Shown: piece by piece, positions 4,231 to 12,133 of the stretch
Numbering within the stretch: the first letter of the stretch is position 1
Layout: the number at the start of each line of letters is the position of its first letter
Source: JALOAR01 sp964348605
GTDB taxonomy: Bacteria; Patescibacteriota; Minisyncoccia; UBA6257; Colwellbacteraceae
NCBI GenBank assembly: GCA_964348605.1
Contig: CAYGDC010000008.1
Location: forward strand, 1 to 17,144
DNA: 17,144 nucleotides
Direction: 5' to 3'
Program-made: the position numbers and the translations under genes
Notes under the pieces: generated by a model
Seen by the model: only the letters and a program-made list of their open reading frames with translations
Told to the model about the DNA's origin: nothing
The model's database searches: none

Positions 4231-5775
4231 ATGCTTATAAGCCTCATTGCTATTGCTCCGATAGGCGTTCTGATATTGTTGGCGTTTTTCTCATATCGTA
4301 ATTTTTTAACATCAGCTGTTTTAGCTCTTATAGCCTTATTAGGAACAAGCATCTTTGTATGGCAGATTACGCCAATAACAATATTTGCCGCTTCAACAAA
4401 AGGCATATTTATTGCTTTAGAAATCATAGCGATAATTTTTGGCGCGCTACTTGTTTTAGAGATATTTAAGAAAATGAAAGGAGAGCGTGCGGCACAGCAA
4501 ATTTTTGATAAAATATCGCCTGATTTAAGAGTTAAAGTTGTTCTTGTTGCTTGGGCGCTTGTTGCTTTTCTAGAGGGAATATCTGGATTTGGCACTCCGC
4601 CAATGATAGTGGCCCCTATTTTAATGGCTATTGGCGTTACGCCAATTATTGCTGTGATTATTTCTCTTATTGGAGGGTCGCTGCCTGTTACATTCGGAGC
4701 GGCTGGTCTGCCAATTATGTATGGAATGGCTTTTGTTGTTGGAGAAAGCCTGGCTTTAGAAGCGGCTTCTATTATAGTGATTTTAAATATTATAGCTGCT
4801 CCACTAGTTGTTGCTGCTATACTTTTTATGATAAGTAGAGAAAAAAATAGGTGGAGGGAAGTGCGAAATAATTTTAAATTTATTATTTTTGCATCTCTTG
4901 CTGTGTCAATTCCGTCATTTTTAGCTTTTCATCTTTTGGGGCCAGAACTGACCACTATAGTGGGGGGGGTTAGTGGAGTGATAATTATATCTTTGTATGC
5001 TTTTATACAAAATGCACTTAAAAAGATAAAACCCTCCAAGTTTTCTATCAGAAATATTTTTCCGTTCGCGCCATATATAATTGTGGCAACACTGCTTGCC
5101 ATGACAAGAGTTTCTTATATCAATAATATTTTAAGAGAAGTTTGGGTAATAGAAATTCCTGCTATTTTTGGAACAGGAATAAATTATGGTTTTAATCCTT
5201 TATTATCGCCTGCAGCGCCATTTTTCATAGTAGCGATATTTTTTTATATTTATTTATTTATACATAATAAGAGCAATCATAAAACAGAAATTATAAATAA
5301 TGCTTTGCTAAAAATCATGAAGCCCGCAATGACGCTTATAACCATTCTTATTTTTGTGCAAATAATGTTGAATTCAGGAGTTAATGATTCTGGATTGCCG
5401 AATATGATTATATCAGCGGCATATATTTTTAATGGCGCAGGACAAGCTGTCACTATATTAATAGCGCCTATCATTGGCGCACTTGGCGCTTTTGTTGCCG
5501 GGAGCGCAACAGTGTCTAATCTTTTATTCTCATCAATTCAGCAATCAGCTGCTTTAATATCTGGTAATCGAGAAAGCATTATTATGGCTATGCAGGGCAT
5601 GGGCTCGTCAGCTGGTAATGTGATAGCAATACACAATATTTTAGCGGCCCTTGCAATTGTGGGCTTGGGCGCACAGGCAGAAAAACAAGTACTAAAAACG
5701 AATTTACTATATCTTCTTATCTATCTTGGCTTTGTGGGGGCGTTAGGACTGATAGCTGCAGTGATTGTGGTATGA
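4231..5775 (+). CDS. lctP: L-lactate permease family transporter (LctP/LldP)
   Basis: Predicted inner-membrane symporter moving lactate or glycolate with H+; in a fermenter it could export lactate. At 514 residues with about 12-14 membrane segments it is slightly shorter than E. coli LldP. Family motifs are clear: FLEGISGFGTPP (113-124), LPVTFGAAGLPI (151-162), the re-entrant-type GALGAFVAGSATVSNLLF (416-433) and GMGSSAGNVIAIHNILAA (456-473). The start is set by an extended -10 nine bases upstream, and there is no Shine-Dalgarno. Two terminator-like hairpins follow. No lactate dehydrogenase is adjacent, so substrate direction is inferred from the family only. The gene begins 99 bases after the VTT gene; an imperfect stem (AGACGC 4135-4140 / GCGTCT 4168-4173) lies between them. 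Confidence 0.92.
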   Translation: MLISLIAIAPIGVLILLAFFSYRNFLTSAVLALIALLGTSIFVWQITPITIFAASTKGIFIALEIIAIIFGALLVLEIFKKMKGERAAQQIFDKISPDLRVKVVLVAWALVAFLEGISGFGTPPMIVAPILMAIGVTPIIAVIISLIGGSLPVTFGAAGLPIMYGMAFVVGESLALEAASIIVILNIIAAPLVVAAILFMISREKNRWREVRNNFKFIIFASLAVSIPSFLAFHLLGPELTTIVGGVSGVIIISLYAFIQNALKKIKPSKFSIRNIFPFAPYIIVATLLAMTRVSYINNILREVWVIEIPAIFGTGINYGFNPLLSPAAPFFIVAIFFYIYLFIHNKSNHKTEIINNALLKIMKPAMTLITILIFVQIMLNSGVNDSGLPNMIISAAYIFNGAGQAVTILIAPIIGALGAFVAGSATVSNLLFSSIQQSAALISGNRESIIMAMQGMGSSAGNVIAIHNILAALAIVGLGAQAEKQVLKTNLLYLLIYLGFVGALGLIAAVIVV

Positions 5776-5781
5776 ATAAAT

Positions 5782-5812
5782 CATTAATCCCGCAGAGCGG
5801 GATAATGTTTTT
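5782..5812 (+). terminator. Terminator of the lactate permease gene
   Basis: ATCCCGC (5787-5793), loop AGA, GCGGGAT (5797-5803), extended by CATT/AATG around one bulged A, then five T (5808-5812). It begins seven bases after the stop codon. Confidence 0.9.
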
Positions 5813-5835
5813 ATTATTCTCGCCTATGAGTTTGC

Positions 5836-5875
5836 GGAAATTTAGAGGCTTTAAAAACTCTGAATTTCCATTTTT
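5836..5875 (+). terminator. Second terminator-like hairpin
   Basis: GGAAATTTAGAG (5836-5847) pairs over 12 positions with CTCTGAATTTCC (5858-5869), with one G-U pair and a ten-base loop. It is followed by A and five T (5871-5875). It may be a back-up terminator, or the first element of the structured region that follows. Confidence 0.6.
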
Positions 5876-6108
5876 GTGAAGATGGTCTCGCTATACGAGG
5901 CCTGACGAAACTAGACTAAAAAGTCTTCAAGGTTTTAAAGCCTAAAAGATTAAAGGCTTAAGCTCGCTATGTAAGAAAGCTTAAAATCTTAAATCTCGCG
6001 AAGTAAGGGGGGCTTAGCAGTTTCAAGAATATTAGATTGCTGATTGTATGGGAATGACGAAGGGGGCGTGGTAATAAAAGTAGAAAGACAGAAATAAAAA
6101 TATAGTGT
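5876..6108. other. Gene-free region rich in small inverted repeats
   Basis: No credible ORF. Several stems can be drawn: GGTCTCG-CTATA-CGAGGCC (5884-5902); an outer TGAAGA/TCTTCA (5877-5882/5924-5929); AGACT/AGTCT (5913-5917/5922-5926); AAGCC/GGCTT (5938-5942/5955-5959); TTAAGC/GCTTAA (5958-5963/5979-5984); and AAGATT/AATCTT (5946-5951/5985-5990). Some share bases and so exclude each other. Fragments like CTCGCTATACGAG, CTCGCTATGTAAG and CTCGCGAAGTAAGG (5994-6007) echo the hairpin repeats at 646 and 12169, which suggests decayed repeat copies. I find no match to the riboswitch classes expected before glyA (glycine, THF, ZTP). A predicted glyA promoter lies downstream, so this part need not be in the glyA mRNA. 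Confidence 0.5.
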
Positions 6109-6137
6109 TTGATTTTTGTCTAAATAAAACTTAAAGT
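6109..6137 (+). promoter_or_regulatory. Possible promoter of glyA-folD
   Basis: TTGATT (6109-6114), 17 bases, TAAAGT (6132-6137); the ATG is eight bases after the -10 box. The -10 match is weak, but the spacing and the short leader follow the pattern seen elsewhere in the window. Confidence 0.35.
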
Positions 6138-6145
6138 TCAAGCTG

Positions 6146-7393
6146 ATGAATAAAAAGCTACAACAATTAATAGAGCAAGAAATCGTGCGTCAAAATGAAA
6201 CTATAGATCTTATCCCATCGGAGAATTTAATGTCTCGGGATATACTTGCTATTCTTGGCTCATCGCTTACGAATAAATACTCGGAAGGGTATTCAGGCAA
6301 AAGATATTATGCGGGAAATGCTATTTATGACGAAATAGAAATTATGGCGCAAGAGATGGCGTTAAAAGCATTTGGATTAAAAAACAATGAATGGGGTGTT
6401 AATATCCAGCCATATTCTGGTTCGCCTGCTAACTTAGCGGTTTATGTAGGATTAATGTCTCCAGGCGATACCTTAATGGGCATGCAACTGGCTGCTGGAG
6501 GACATTTAACTCATGGCCATAAAGTTTCAGCAACAGGTAAGTTTTTTAATGCTGTTCAGTATGGTGTTAATAAAAATGGTAAATTAGATTACGCAGAAAT
6601 ATCTGCATTAGCGCAAAAACATAGGCCAAAAGTTATTATTTCTGGCACTACAAGTTATCCAAGAAAACTAGATTTTAAAAAATTTGGAGAAATAGCATCA
6701 TCAGTAGGAGCATATCATGTTGCTGATATTTCACACATTGCTGGACTAGTTTTGGCTGGCAATCATGGCGCGCCATTTAAATACGCTCATGCTGCGACGA
6801 TGACAACTCATAAAACTCTTCGTGGTCCAAGGGGGGCGATAATTATTGCGAGAAAATCACCTTTAATTTCAGGAAAAGGGACTATAAGCGAAGCGATAGA
6901 TAAAGCAGTTTTTCCTGGACTTCAAGGCGGGCCGCATAATAATCAAACAGCAGCGATAGTGCAGTGTTTTGACGAGGCAATAAAACCAGATTTTAAAAAA
7001 TATGGACAGCAAATTATTAAAAATGCTAAAGCACTGGAAGTCGGGCTTAAATTAAAAGGATTTAAATTAGTAACAGGCGGCACAGATAATCATCTTTTAT
7101 TAATTGATTTGCAAAATTTTGGCATTAGCGGACAAGACGCGCAAAATACTCTTGAAGAAAATGGAATAATAGTAAACAGAAACTCGGTGCCTAGAGATAC
7201 TTCTCCTTTTAATCCATCAGGCATTAGGATCGGTTCTCCCTTAGTAACGACACGAGGGATGAAGGAAGAGGAAATGGATAGAATCGTAGAGCTAATTTAT
7301 AAGGCATTAGTTTTAAAAGAAAATATTAAGGAAGAGTCTAAAAAACTTGCTTTAAAATTTCCTGCCGAAAAGTTTATTAGATGGACAAAATAG
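6146..7393 (+). CDS. glyA: Serine hydroxymethyltransferase
   Basis: PLP enzyme converting serine and tetrahydrofolate to glycine and 5,10-methylene-THF; cytoplasmic, usually a dimer or tetramer. The 415 residues match the bacterial family length. Signature blocks are DLIPSENLMS (21-30), NKYSEGYSGKRYYAGN (43-58), NIQPYSGSPANLAVY (86-100), GGHLTHGH (118-125), VADISHIAGLV (192-202; PLP-binding D194), and TTHKTLRGPRG (220-230), where K223 is the Schiff-base lysine. FPGLQGGPHNN and TDNHLLLIDL follow, and the C-terminal domain is complete. It overlaps folD by 13 bases, so the two are surely cotranscribed: GlyA makes the methylene-THF that FolD oxidises to formyl-THF. The start has no Shine-Dalgarno; a weak promoter ends eight bases before the ATG. 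Confidence 0.97.
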   Translation: MNKKLQQLIEQEIVRQNETIDLIPSENLMSRDILAILGSSLTNKYSEGYSGKRYYAGNAIYDEIEIMAQEMALKAFGLKNNEWGVNIQPYSGSPANLAVYVGLMSPGDTLMGMQLAAGGHLTHGHKVSATGKFFNAVQYGVNKNGKLDYAEISALAQKHRPKVIISGTTSYPRKLDFKKFGEIASSVGAYHVADISHIAGLVLAGNHGAPFKYAHAATMTTHKTLRGPRGAIIIARKSPLISGKGTISEAIDKAVFPGLQGGPHNNQTAAIVQCFDEAIKPDFKKYGQQIIKNAKALEVGLKLKGFKLVTGGTDNHLLLIDLQNFGISGQDAQNTLEENGIIVNRNSVPRDTSPFNPSGIRIGSPLVTTRGMKEEEMDRIVELIYKALVLKENIKEESKKLALKFPAEKFIRWTK

Positions 7394-8160
7394 ATGGACA
7401 AAAAATAGCCGAAACAATATATGCTCGGATAAATAGCAGTATAAAGCGAAGACTTAAGTTAGTTGTTATTATGGTGGGGGACAGTCCTTCTACGGAATCT
7501 TTTGTAGCGCAAAAAAGAAAAGCGGCTTTAAAAACAGGAGTGGATTTTGAAATATTACGTCTTTCTTCGGACGCAAACACAAATGAGGTAGAAGATATTG
7601 TGCGACAGGCGTCAAAAAATCCTGTAATTACAGCTATTGTGGTTCAATTACCTTTGCCGGCACAAATTGATAGAGAGCGAGTGCTTCAAGCTATAGCTCT
7701 AGAAAAAGATGCGGATTCTTTAAACGGAGGAAAACTTCTTGCTCCAGCCGTTGGCACAGTCACGGAAATAATAAGTTTTTTAGGAAAAGATATTGGGTCT
7801 CTTAATTTCGCGGTTATTGGTTATGGCAAGTTAGTAGGAAAACCGGTTTATGAGTTTTTACTAAAAAATGCGAAATCAACTTCTCTTTTAAGAAGAGGGG
7901 ATGATTTAGCAGAGGGAATTAAAGAAGCGGACGTGATAGTTTCAGGAACAGGTAGCCCTGGCCTTATAAAAGCCGACATGATGCGTGAGGAAGCTATTGT
8001 CATTGATTTTGGCTATGGACTAACAACAGATGGTAAATTGAGCGGTGATTTTGACTCTGGCGTATCTACAAAACAAATATATTACACGCCTACGCCTGGT
8101 GGCACAGGGCCGATACTTGTTGCTAAACTTTTTGAGAATATTTGTGGCCTAGGGTCTTAA
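7381..8160 (+). CDS. folD: Methylenetetrahydrofolate dehydrogenase / cyclohydrolase, divergent
   Basis: Bifunctional cytoplasmic enzyme: NAD(P)-linked oxidation of 5,10-methylene-THF to methenyl-THF, then hydrolysis to 10-formyl-THF. At 259 residues it is shorter than the usual 280-290. Visible family blocks are VVIMVGDSPSTESFVAQKRK (28-47), VVQLPLP (87-93), EKDADSLN (108-115), a nucleotide-binding VIGYGKLVGKP (145-155), VIVSGTGSPG (185-194) and YTPTPGGTGPI (235-245). The catalytic lysine is present (K45), but the usual partner tyrosine four residues before it is F41. Other family positions also differ: DVDGF is DADSL, the P-x-T-P-x-G block is PAVGTV, and the Rossmann G-x-S is G-Y-G. The start inside glyA is forced: the next ATG (7394) reaches a stop after four codons. 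Identification as FolD is firm; full dual activity is not assured. Confidence 0.9.
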   Translation: MDKIDGQKIAETIYARINSSIKRRLKLVVIMVGDSPSTESFVAQKRKAALKTGVDFEILRLSSDANTNEVEDIVRQASKNPVITAIVVQLPLPAQIDRERVLQAIALEKDADSLNGGKLLAPAVGTVTEIISFLGKDIGSLNFAVIGYGKLVGKPVYEFLLKNAKSTSLLRRGDDLAEGIKEADVIVSGTGSPGLIKADMMREEAIVIDFGYGLTTDGKLSGDFDSGVSTKQIYYTPTPGGTGPILVAKLFENICGLGS

Positions 8161-8168
8161 TACTTGTT

Positions 8169-8234
8169 CTTGCGCATAAAGCAAATTAATTAAATAATTG
8201 TCTTTAAATACGCAAGCGCCCTTGAGTTGTTTTT
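8169..8234. terminator. Imperfect hairpin between convergent folD and recA
   Basis: CTTGCG (8169-8174) pairs with CGCAAG (8211-8216); inside, AAAG/CTTT (8178-8181/8202-8205) and CAA/TTG (8182-8184/8198-8200) continue the stem with bulges. A smaller CAAG-CGCC-CTTG (8213-8224) precedes five T (8230-8234). It is the only candidate for ending either transcript in this 90-base gap, and it is not a classic terminator. Confidence 0.35.
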
Positions 8235-8250
8235 AATAGTATTGCGTAAT

Positions 8251-9300
8251 CTATTTTTCAACAGAGGCGGTTTTATGTATTTCAGCTATTAATTCGCGCT
8301 CAATTTCTTTCAGGATTTTTTTATCTTCTTTTAATTTTTCTTTTGCGGATTCTGTTCCAACGCCGAGCTTTTCTTCTTTAAATAAATAAGTATTACCGCT
8401 TTTTTTCACAATGCCATACTTTAAACCAGTATTTAAAATATCGCCTTCGTAAGATATCCCTTCGCTAAACATGATATCAAACTCTGTGGATCTAAATGGG
8501 GGAGCAACTTTATTTTTTACTACTTTAGCGCGCACTCTATTACCAACGACCTCTTCTCCTTTTTTAATTTGCGCAATTCTTCGTAAATCTACGCGGATAG
8601 ATGAATAAAATTTCAAAGCTCTTCCTCCTGGAGTAGTTGTCATTTCTCCGTATCCCATCACGCCAATTTTATCTCTAATCTGATTAATAAAAATAAGGAG
8701 TGTTTTTGATTTGGCGGCGATTGCGGTGATTTTTCTCATTGCTTGAGAAATCATTCTTGCTTGAAGACCGATATATTGAGCCCCCATTTCGCCGTCAATT
8801 TCCGCTCTAGGGGTTAGCGCTGCGACAGAATCAATGATAATAACATCAATAATGCCAGATTTTACGAGACTCTCCATAATATTTAAAGCCTCTTCGCCGT
8901 TGTCTGGCTGGGAAATTATAAGTTCTTTAATATTAACTCCGATTTTTTTAGCTCTCTCAGGGTCAAGAGAGTGTTCTGCATCAATAAAAGCCGCCTTTCC
9001 TCCTTTTTTTTGAGCTTCAGCGATTATTTGAAGACCTAAGGTGCTTTTGCCAGACATTTCTGGTCCGAATATTTCTACTATTCTTCCTTTAGGAAATCCT
9101 CCAATGCCTAAGGCAAGGTCTAAGCTAAATGAGCCAGAAGAAATTGATTCAATATTAGCGTGTTTTACTTCGCCGAGTTTCATTACAGACTCTTCTCCAA
9201 ACTTAGCGCGAATAGAGGAGATGAGAGCATCTAAGCTTTCTTCTTCTGAACTAATTGCTTTACTAACAGGCTTATTTTTTTTAGATATTTTTTTATCCAT
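8251..9300 (-). CDS. recA: RecA recombinase
   Basis: DNA-dependent ATPase that forms filaments on single-stranded DNA, pairs homologous strands and triggers SOS-type self-cleavage. The 349 residues are a full-length RecA with a basic N-terminal tail. Walker A is GPEMSGKST (79-87; K85), with Met where most RecAs have Ser. The catalytic-glutamate block is FIDAEHSLDP (105-114; E109). Walker B is VIIIDS (153-158). Loop L1 lies around PRAEIDGEMGAQYIGLQAR (164-182) and L2 around NQIRDKIGVMGYGEMTTTPGG (206-226). The fold core ends near 310, followed by a charged C-terminal tail. It starts only two bases after the stop of the upstream RodZ-like gene with no Shine-Dalgarno, so it is read as the last gene of the ftsK operon. 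Confidence 0.98.
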   Translation of the reverse strand: MDKKISKKNKPVSKAISSEEESLDALISSIRAKFGEESVMKLGEVKHANIESISSGSFSLDLALGIGGFPKGRIVEIFGPEMSGKSTLGLQIIAEAQKKGGKAAFIDAEHSLDPERAKKIGVNIKELIISQPDNGEEALNIMESLVKSGIIDVIIIDSVAALTPRAEIDGEMGAQYIGLQARMISQAMRKITAIAAKSKTLLIFINQIRDKIGVMGYGEMTTTPGGRALKFYSSIRVDLRRIAQIKKGEEVVGNRVRAKVVKNKVAPPFRSTEFDIMFSEGISYEGDILNTGLKYGIVKKSGNTYLFKEEKLGVGTESAKEKLKEDKKILKEIERELIAEIHKTASVEK

Positions 9301-9302
9301 AT

Positions 9303-9998
9303 TTATAGTTCTTGATTATTAACTTCGACATTTAAATTTTCAGTTATATTAAAAATTTCTCTTATAATTATTGTTTCTTGGCCAAGCGGCCTTTTAACTC
9401 TGATTTCAAAAGTATTAAGACCAGGATTAAGTAAAACTTCTTTTGTAAACACTCCTTCTTCATTAACAGGTGCGGCCTCCCCATTAATTGTAATTGAATC
9501 TTGCGGATTAATCATGCCTTGAATAGTAAAAAATTGTTCATTAGTTTCTAATAAAGGAGAATTATCTTCTCTTGCAGGAATATTAACTTCAATAAATGGA
9601 ATGCCAAAAAAATCAGCAAATATATGTCGGTTGATAAAAATTAACCCAAAAATTACGATTATGACTGTAATTATAATAATAATTAGCCAGCTTTTTTTAT
9701 AATGCTTGGTGAGAGCAAAGCGATTTTGAGGAAGAGAATCGCCTTTCCCAGAAGTTTTAAGCCCGATTTTATTATAAGTATCAATGGCTTGTCTTGAATT
9801 AATTTCGAGGACAGAGCAGATTTTTGTAATATATCCTCTTGCATATGGAGCTGCGGGCATGTTCTTAAAATCATTATCCATCATAGCAACAAGATACCGC
9901 TTAGGAATATTGGTTAATTCAGAAAGCTTATCAAGCGTAATGCCTCGCTCAAGAATAATTTCTGATAAAACTTCTCCTAAATTTTTATCACTCAACAT
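9303..9998 (-). CDS. RodZ-like HTH / single-pass membrane protein
   Basis: 231-residue protein with three parts. Residues 6-78 form a RodZ-type (HTH_25-like) helix-turn-helix with LGEVLSEIILERGITLDKLS and IPKRYLVAMMDNDF, then PAAPYARGYITKICSVLEI, the typical P-x-x-x-Y-x-R-G-Y block. A basic linker and one membrane segment (about 104-123) follow. The outer domain (about 155-216) is beta-rich, with the Gly-x-hydrophobic-Asn-P pattern GMINPQDSITING and ending VKRPLGQETIIIREI, like Ig-like or glucodextranase-B-type folds. RodZ links the MreB cytoskeleton to cell-wall synthesis. I chose the ATG at 9998, which overlaps ftsK by 11 bases and begins MLSDKNLGEVL; the upstream ATG at 10049 would add 17 residues and lengthen the overlap. 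No Shine-Dalgarno. The RodZ-like architecture is clear; the role is inferred. Confidence 0.82.
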   Translation of the reverse strand: MLSDKNLGEVLSEIILERGITLDKLSELTNIPKRYLVAMMDNDFKNMPAAPYARGYITKICSVLEINSRQAIDTYNKIGLKTSGKGDSLPQNRFALTKHYKKSWLIIIIITVIIVIFGLIFINRHIFADFFGIPFIEVNIPAREDNSPLLETNEQFFTIQGMINPQDSITINGEAAPVNEEGVFTKEVLLNPGLNTFEIRVKRPLGQETIIIREIFNITENLNVEVNNQEL

Positions 9999-12069
9999 TG
10001 TTATTATTTTGATTATTTTTAATATAGACCTCTCGAGGCTTTGCTCCATCGCCTGGTCCGATAATTCCTTTAGATTCCATTATATCTAATAGCCTTGCAG
10101 CTCGAGCATAACCGACTTTAAGCCGTCTTTGCAATAAGGAGGCGCTTGCTTTGCCTGCTTCTGAAACCGTCTCCATGGCTTCAATTAATAAGTCGTCTTC
10201 GTCTTCATCTTCTGTAGGGGAGCTTAGTATGCCCTCTAGCTCACGAGATTCCGTCACAGATAAATCATTAATTTCGCCTTCATTATTATCAATAATAAAC
10301 TTAGCAACAGCTTTAATTTCTCCATCGGTTACAAATGAGCCTTGAATTCTTCTTGGTTTAGAAAGGTCAGCAGAAACAAGAAGCATGTCTCCTCCCCCTA
10401 ATAATTTTTCGGCGCCAGATGTATCAAGAATAGTGCGCGAATCTATTTGACTTGCCACCTGAAGAGCAATTCTTGTTGTGATATTTGCTTTTATTAGCCC
10501 TGTGATTACTTCAACAGATGGGCGTTGAGTAGAAACTATTAAATGAATTCCAGTGGCGCGCGCCATTTGTGCAAGACGAACTACGGATCCTTCAACTTCG
10601 CGACCATAGGTTGTCATAAGGTCAGCGAGTTCATCTATTATTACAACGATATATGGCATAGGGGCTTCTTTGTTTTTTTCGTTAAAACTTTTAATTTCTC
10701 TAAATCCTCCTCTTAAAAGAGCTTCATAACGCTTATCCATTTCGGATATTACCCATCGCAGAGCAGAGACTGCTTTTTTGCCTTCTGTGATAACTGGCGC
10801 TATAAGATGAGGGAGTCCGCTATAGACGGAGAGCTCAACTCGTTTGGGGTCAATAAATATAAAACGCAGAGTTTCTGGTGAATTTTTATAAAGCAGAGAA
10901 ATAATAATAGAATGAATTGCTACGCTTTTCCCGCTACCAGTTGCTCCTGCGACAAGCATATGAGGCATTTTAGATACATCTGGGAAGACAGGTTCTCCTG
11001 ATAATCCTTTGCCAAGAGCAAACCCTAATGTTCCTGTGGTATTGAATTCAGGATAATTTAAAAGACTACCAAGACGCACAAGCGCGGCGGTTTTATTAGG
11101 AACTTCAATTCCTATTAATGACTTACCCGGAATTGGAACTTCAAGGCGTAAAGGATGTGCAGCTAAGGCTAAAGATAGGTCTTGGCTTAAAGCGGAAATG
11201 CGGGAAAGCTTTATTCCTTCAGCTGGTTTTAAGGTGTATCGCGTAACTTTTGGCCCTATTGTAATCTCGCCCATTTCTACGGGGATGCCGAAGCTATCTA
11301 AGGTTCGCTTGATAATATTAGCGTTTGCTCGTAAATCACCGACAGTGGGTTTTTCTATAGTGGCATTTAAAAGACTAAGAGGAGGAGGAACATAATTTTT
11401 AAAAGATATTCTCTTTTCTGTTTTTGTATCATTTTTAGCAATAAACTCTGCAGATACGCGAGCCTCTTTTTCTTTAATCTCATTAGAAGATGGGCCTTCT
11501 GATGCTGGTGAATCTTTGGGTTTTGCTGTTATGGGAACGCTATGATTTCCTTCTCCGTTTACGACAAGTTTATTAGGCGAAGGATTTTTAAAACTTATTT
11601 TTTGCGGCTGAATTTTAATTGGAACATCTAAAGCAAAAATAAACCCAATAATAAGAACTGTGGCAGAGACAATAAGTCCTGCTAAATAACCAAAGGGTAT
11701 TTCTATAGTGCCCGCAAGTCTTCCTAACCAACCACTTTTATCAGGATAAAGAATGTCTATAAAACCAAGGCTACCAAAAATAAAAATCAATCCTCCTGTG
11801 ACAGCGCGTTTTATTAGCCCCTGCCTTCTGCCTAAAATAAAAATCCCTCCTGTTGCGATAAAAGTTGCGGGGATTATGTAATAGCCTATGCCAAGGGCTA
11901 CAGAGCCTGCTTGAAATATTAGTTCTCCGACAGGACCGGCCTTATTAAAGCTTGCTAGTAATAAAATTACGCCAAGGCTTAAAAAAATAACTGCCCAAAC
12001 GCTTAAAAGTACATCCGGCCGTATTTTTTCTTGTGGGGAAGGGATCTTTGTTTTTCCGTTTTTTGCCAT
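9988..12069 (-). CDS. ftsK: DNA translocase FtsK
   Basis: Septum-linked motor that pumps chromosome ends through the division site and activates dimer resolution. From the chosen start it is 693 residues: four membrane segments (about 20-41, 55-79, 90-107, 127-148), a short linker (150-230) instead of the long E. coli one, then the alpha/beta motor. Walker A is GATGSGKS (375-382; K381), Walker B YIVVIIDE (473-480), with RATGIHLIVSTQRPSVEVIT (504-523) between subdomains. The C-terminal gamma winged helix (about 626-684) has KASASLLQRRLKVGYARAAR, the part that reads KOPS-type polar sequences. An upstream ATG at 12135 would add 22 residues that look unlike FtsK; the ATG at 12069 (MAKNGKTK) is preferred because a near-consensus promoter lies between the two. 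It heads the ftsK-rodZ-like-recA operon. Confidence 0.96.
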   Translation of the reverse strand: MAKNGKTKIPSPQEKIRPDVLLSVWAVIFLSLGVILLLASFNKAGPVGELIFQAGSVALGIGYYIIPATFIATGGIFILGRRQGLIKRAVTGGLIFIFGSLGFIDILYPDKSGWLGRLAGTIEIPFGYLAGLIVSATVLIIGFIFALDVPIKIQPQKISFKNPSPNKLVVNGEGNHSVPITAKPKDSPASEGPSSNEIKEKEARVSAEFIAKNDTKTEKRISFKNYVPPPLSLLNATIEKPTVGDLRANANIIKRTLDSFGIPVEMGEITIGPKVTRYTLKPAEGIKLSRISALSQDLSLALAAHPLRLEVPIPGKSLIGIEVPNKTAALVRLGSLLNYPEFNTTGTLGFALGKGLSGEPVFPDVSKMPHMLVAGATGSGKSVAIHSIIISLLYKNSPETLRFIFIDPKRVELSVYSGLPHLIAPVITEGKKAVSALRWVISEMDKRYEALLRGGFREIKSFNEKNKEAPMPYIVVIIDELADLMTTYGREVEGSVVRLAQMARATGIHLIVSTQRPSVEVITGLIKANITTRIALQVASQIDSRTILDTSGAEKLLGGGDMLLVSADLSKPRRIQGSFVTDGEIKAVAKFIIDNNEGEINDLSVTESRELEGILSSPTEDEDEDDLLIEAMETVSEAGKASASLLQRRLKVGYARAARLLDIMESKGIIGPGDGAKPREVYIKNNQNNNNVE

Positions 12070-12082
12070 ATAAGCTATATTT

Positions 12083-12112
12083 ATTATACGACTGATAATG
12101 GGTCTCTGACAA
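12083..12112 (-). promoter_or_regulatory. Promoter of the ftsK-rodZ-like-recA operon
   Basis: On the minus strand, TTGTCA (12112-12107), 18 bases, perfect TATAAT (12088-12083). The ftsK ATG at 12069 is 13 bases after the -10 box, leaving a leader of about six or seven bases. This supports the 12069 start over 12135, which is upstream of the promoter. Confidence 0.75.
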
Positions 12113-12133
12113 CAGAGTAAATAATTTTTAACC

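Noticed and set aside
5813..6145. A glycine, THF or ZTP riboswitch, or an SRP, RNase P or tmRNA gene, before glyA
   Set aside because: None of the conserved cores I know for these RNAs is present. Only local hairpins can be seen.
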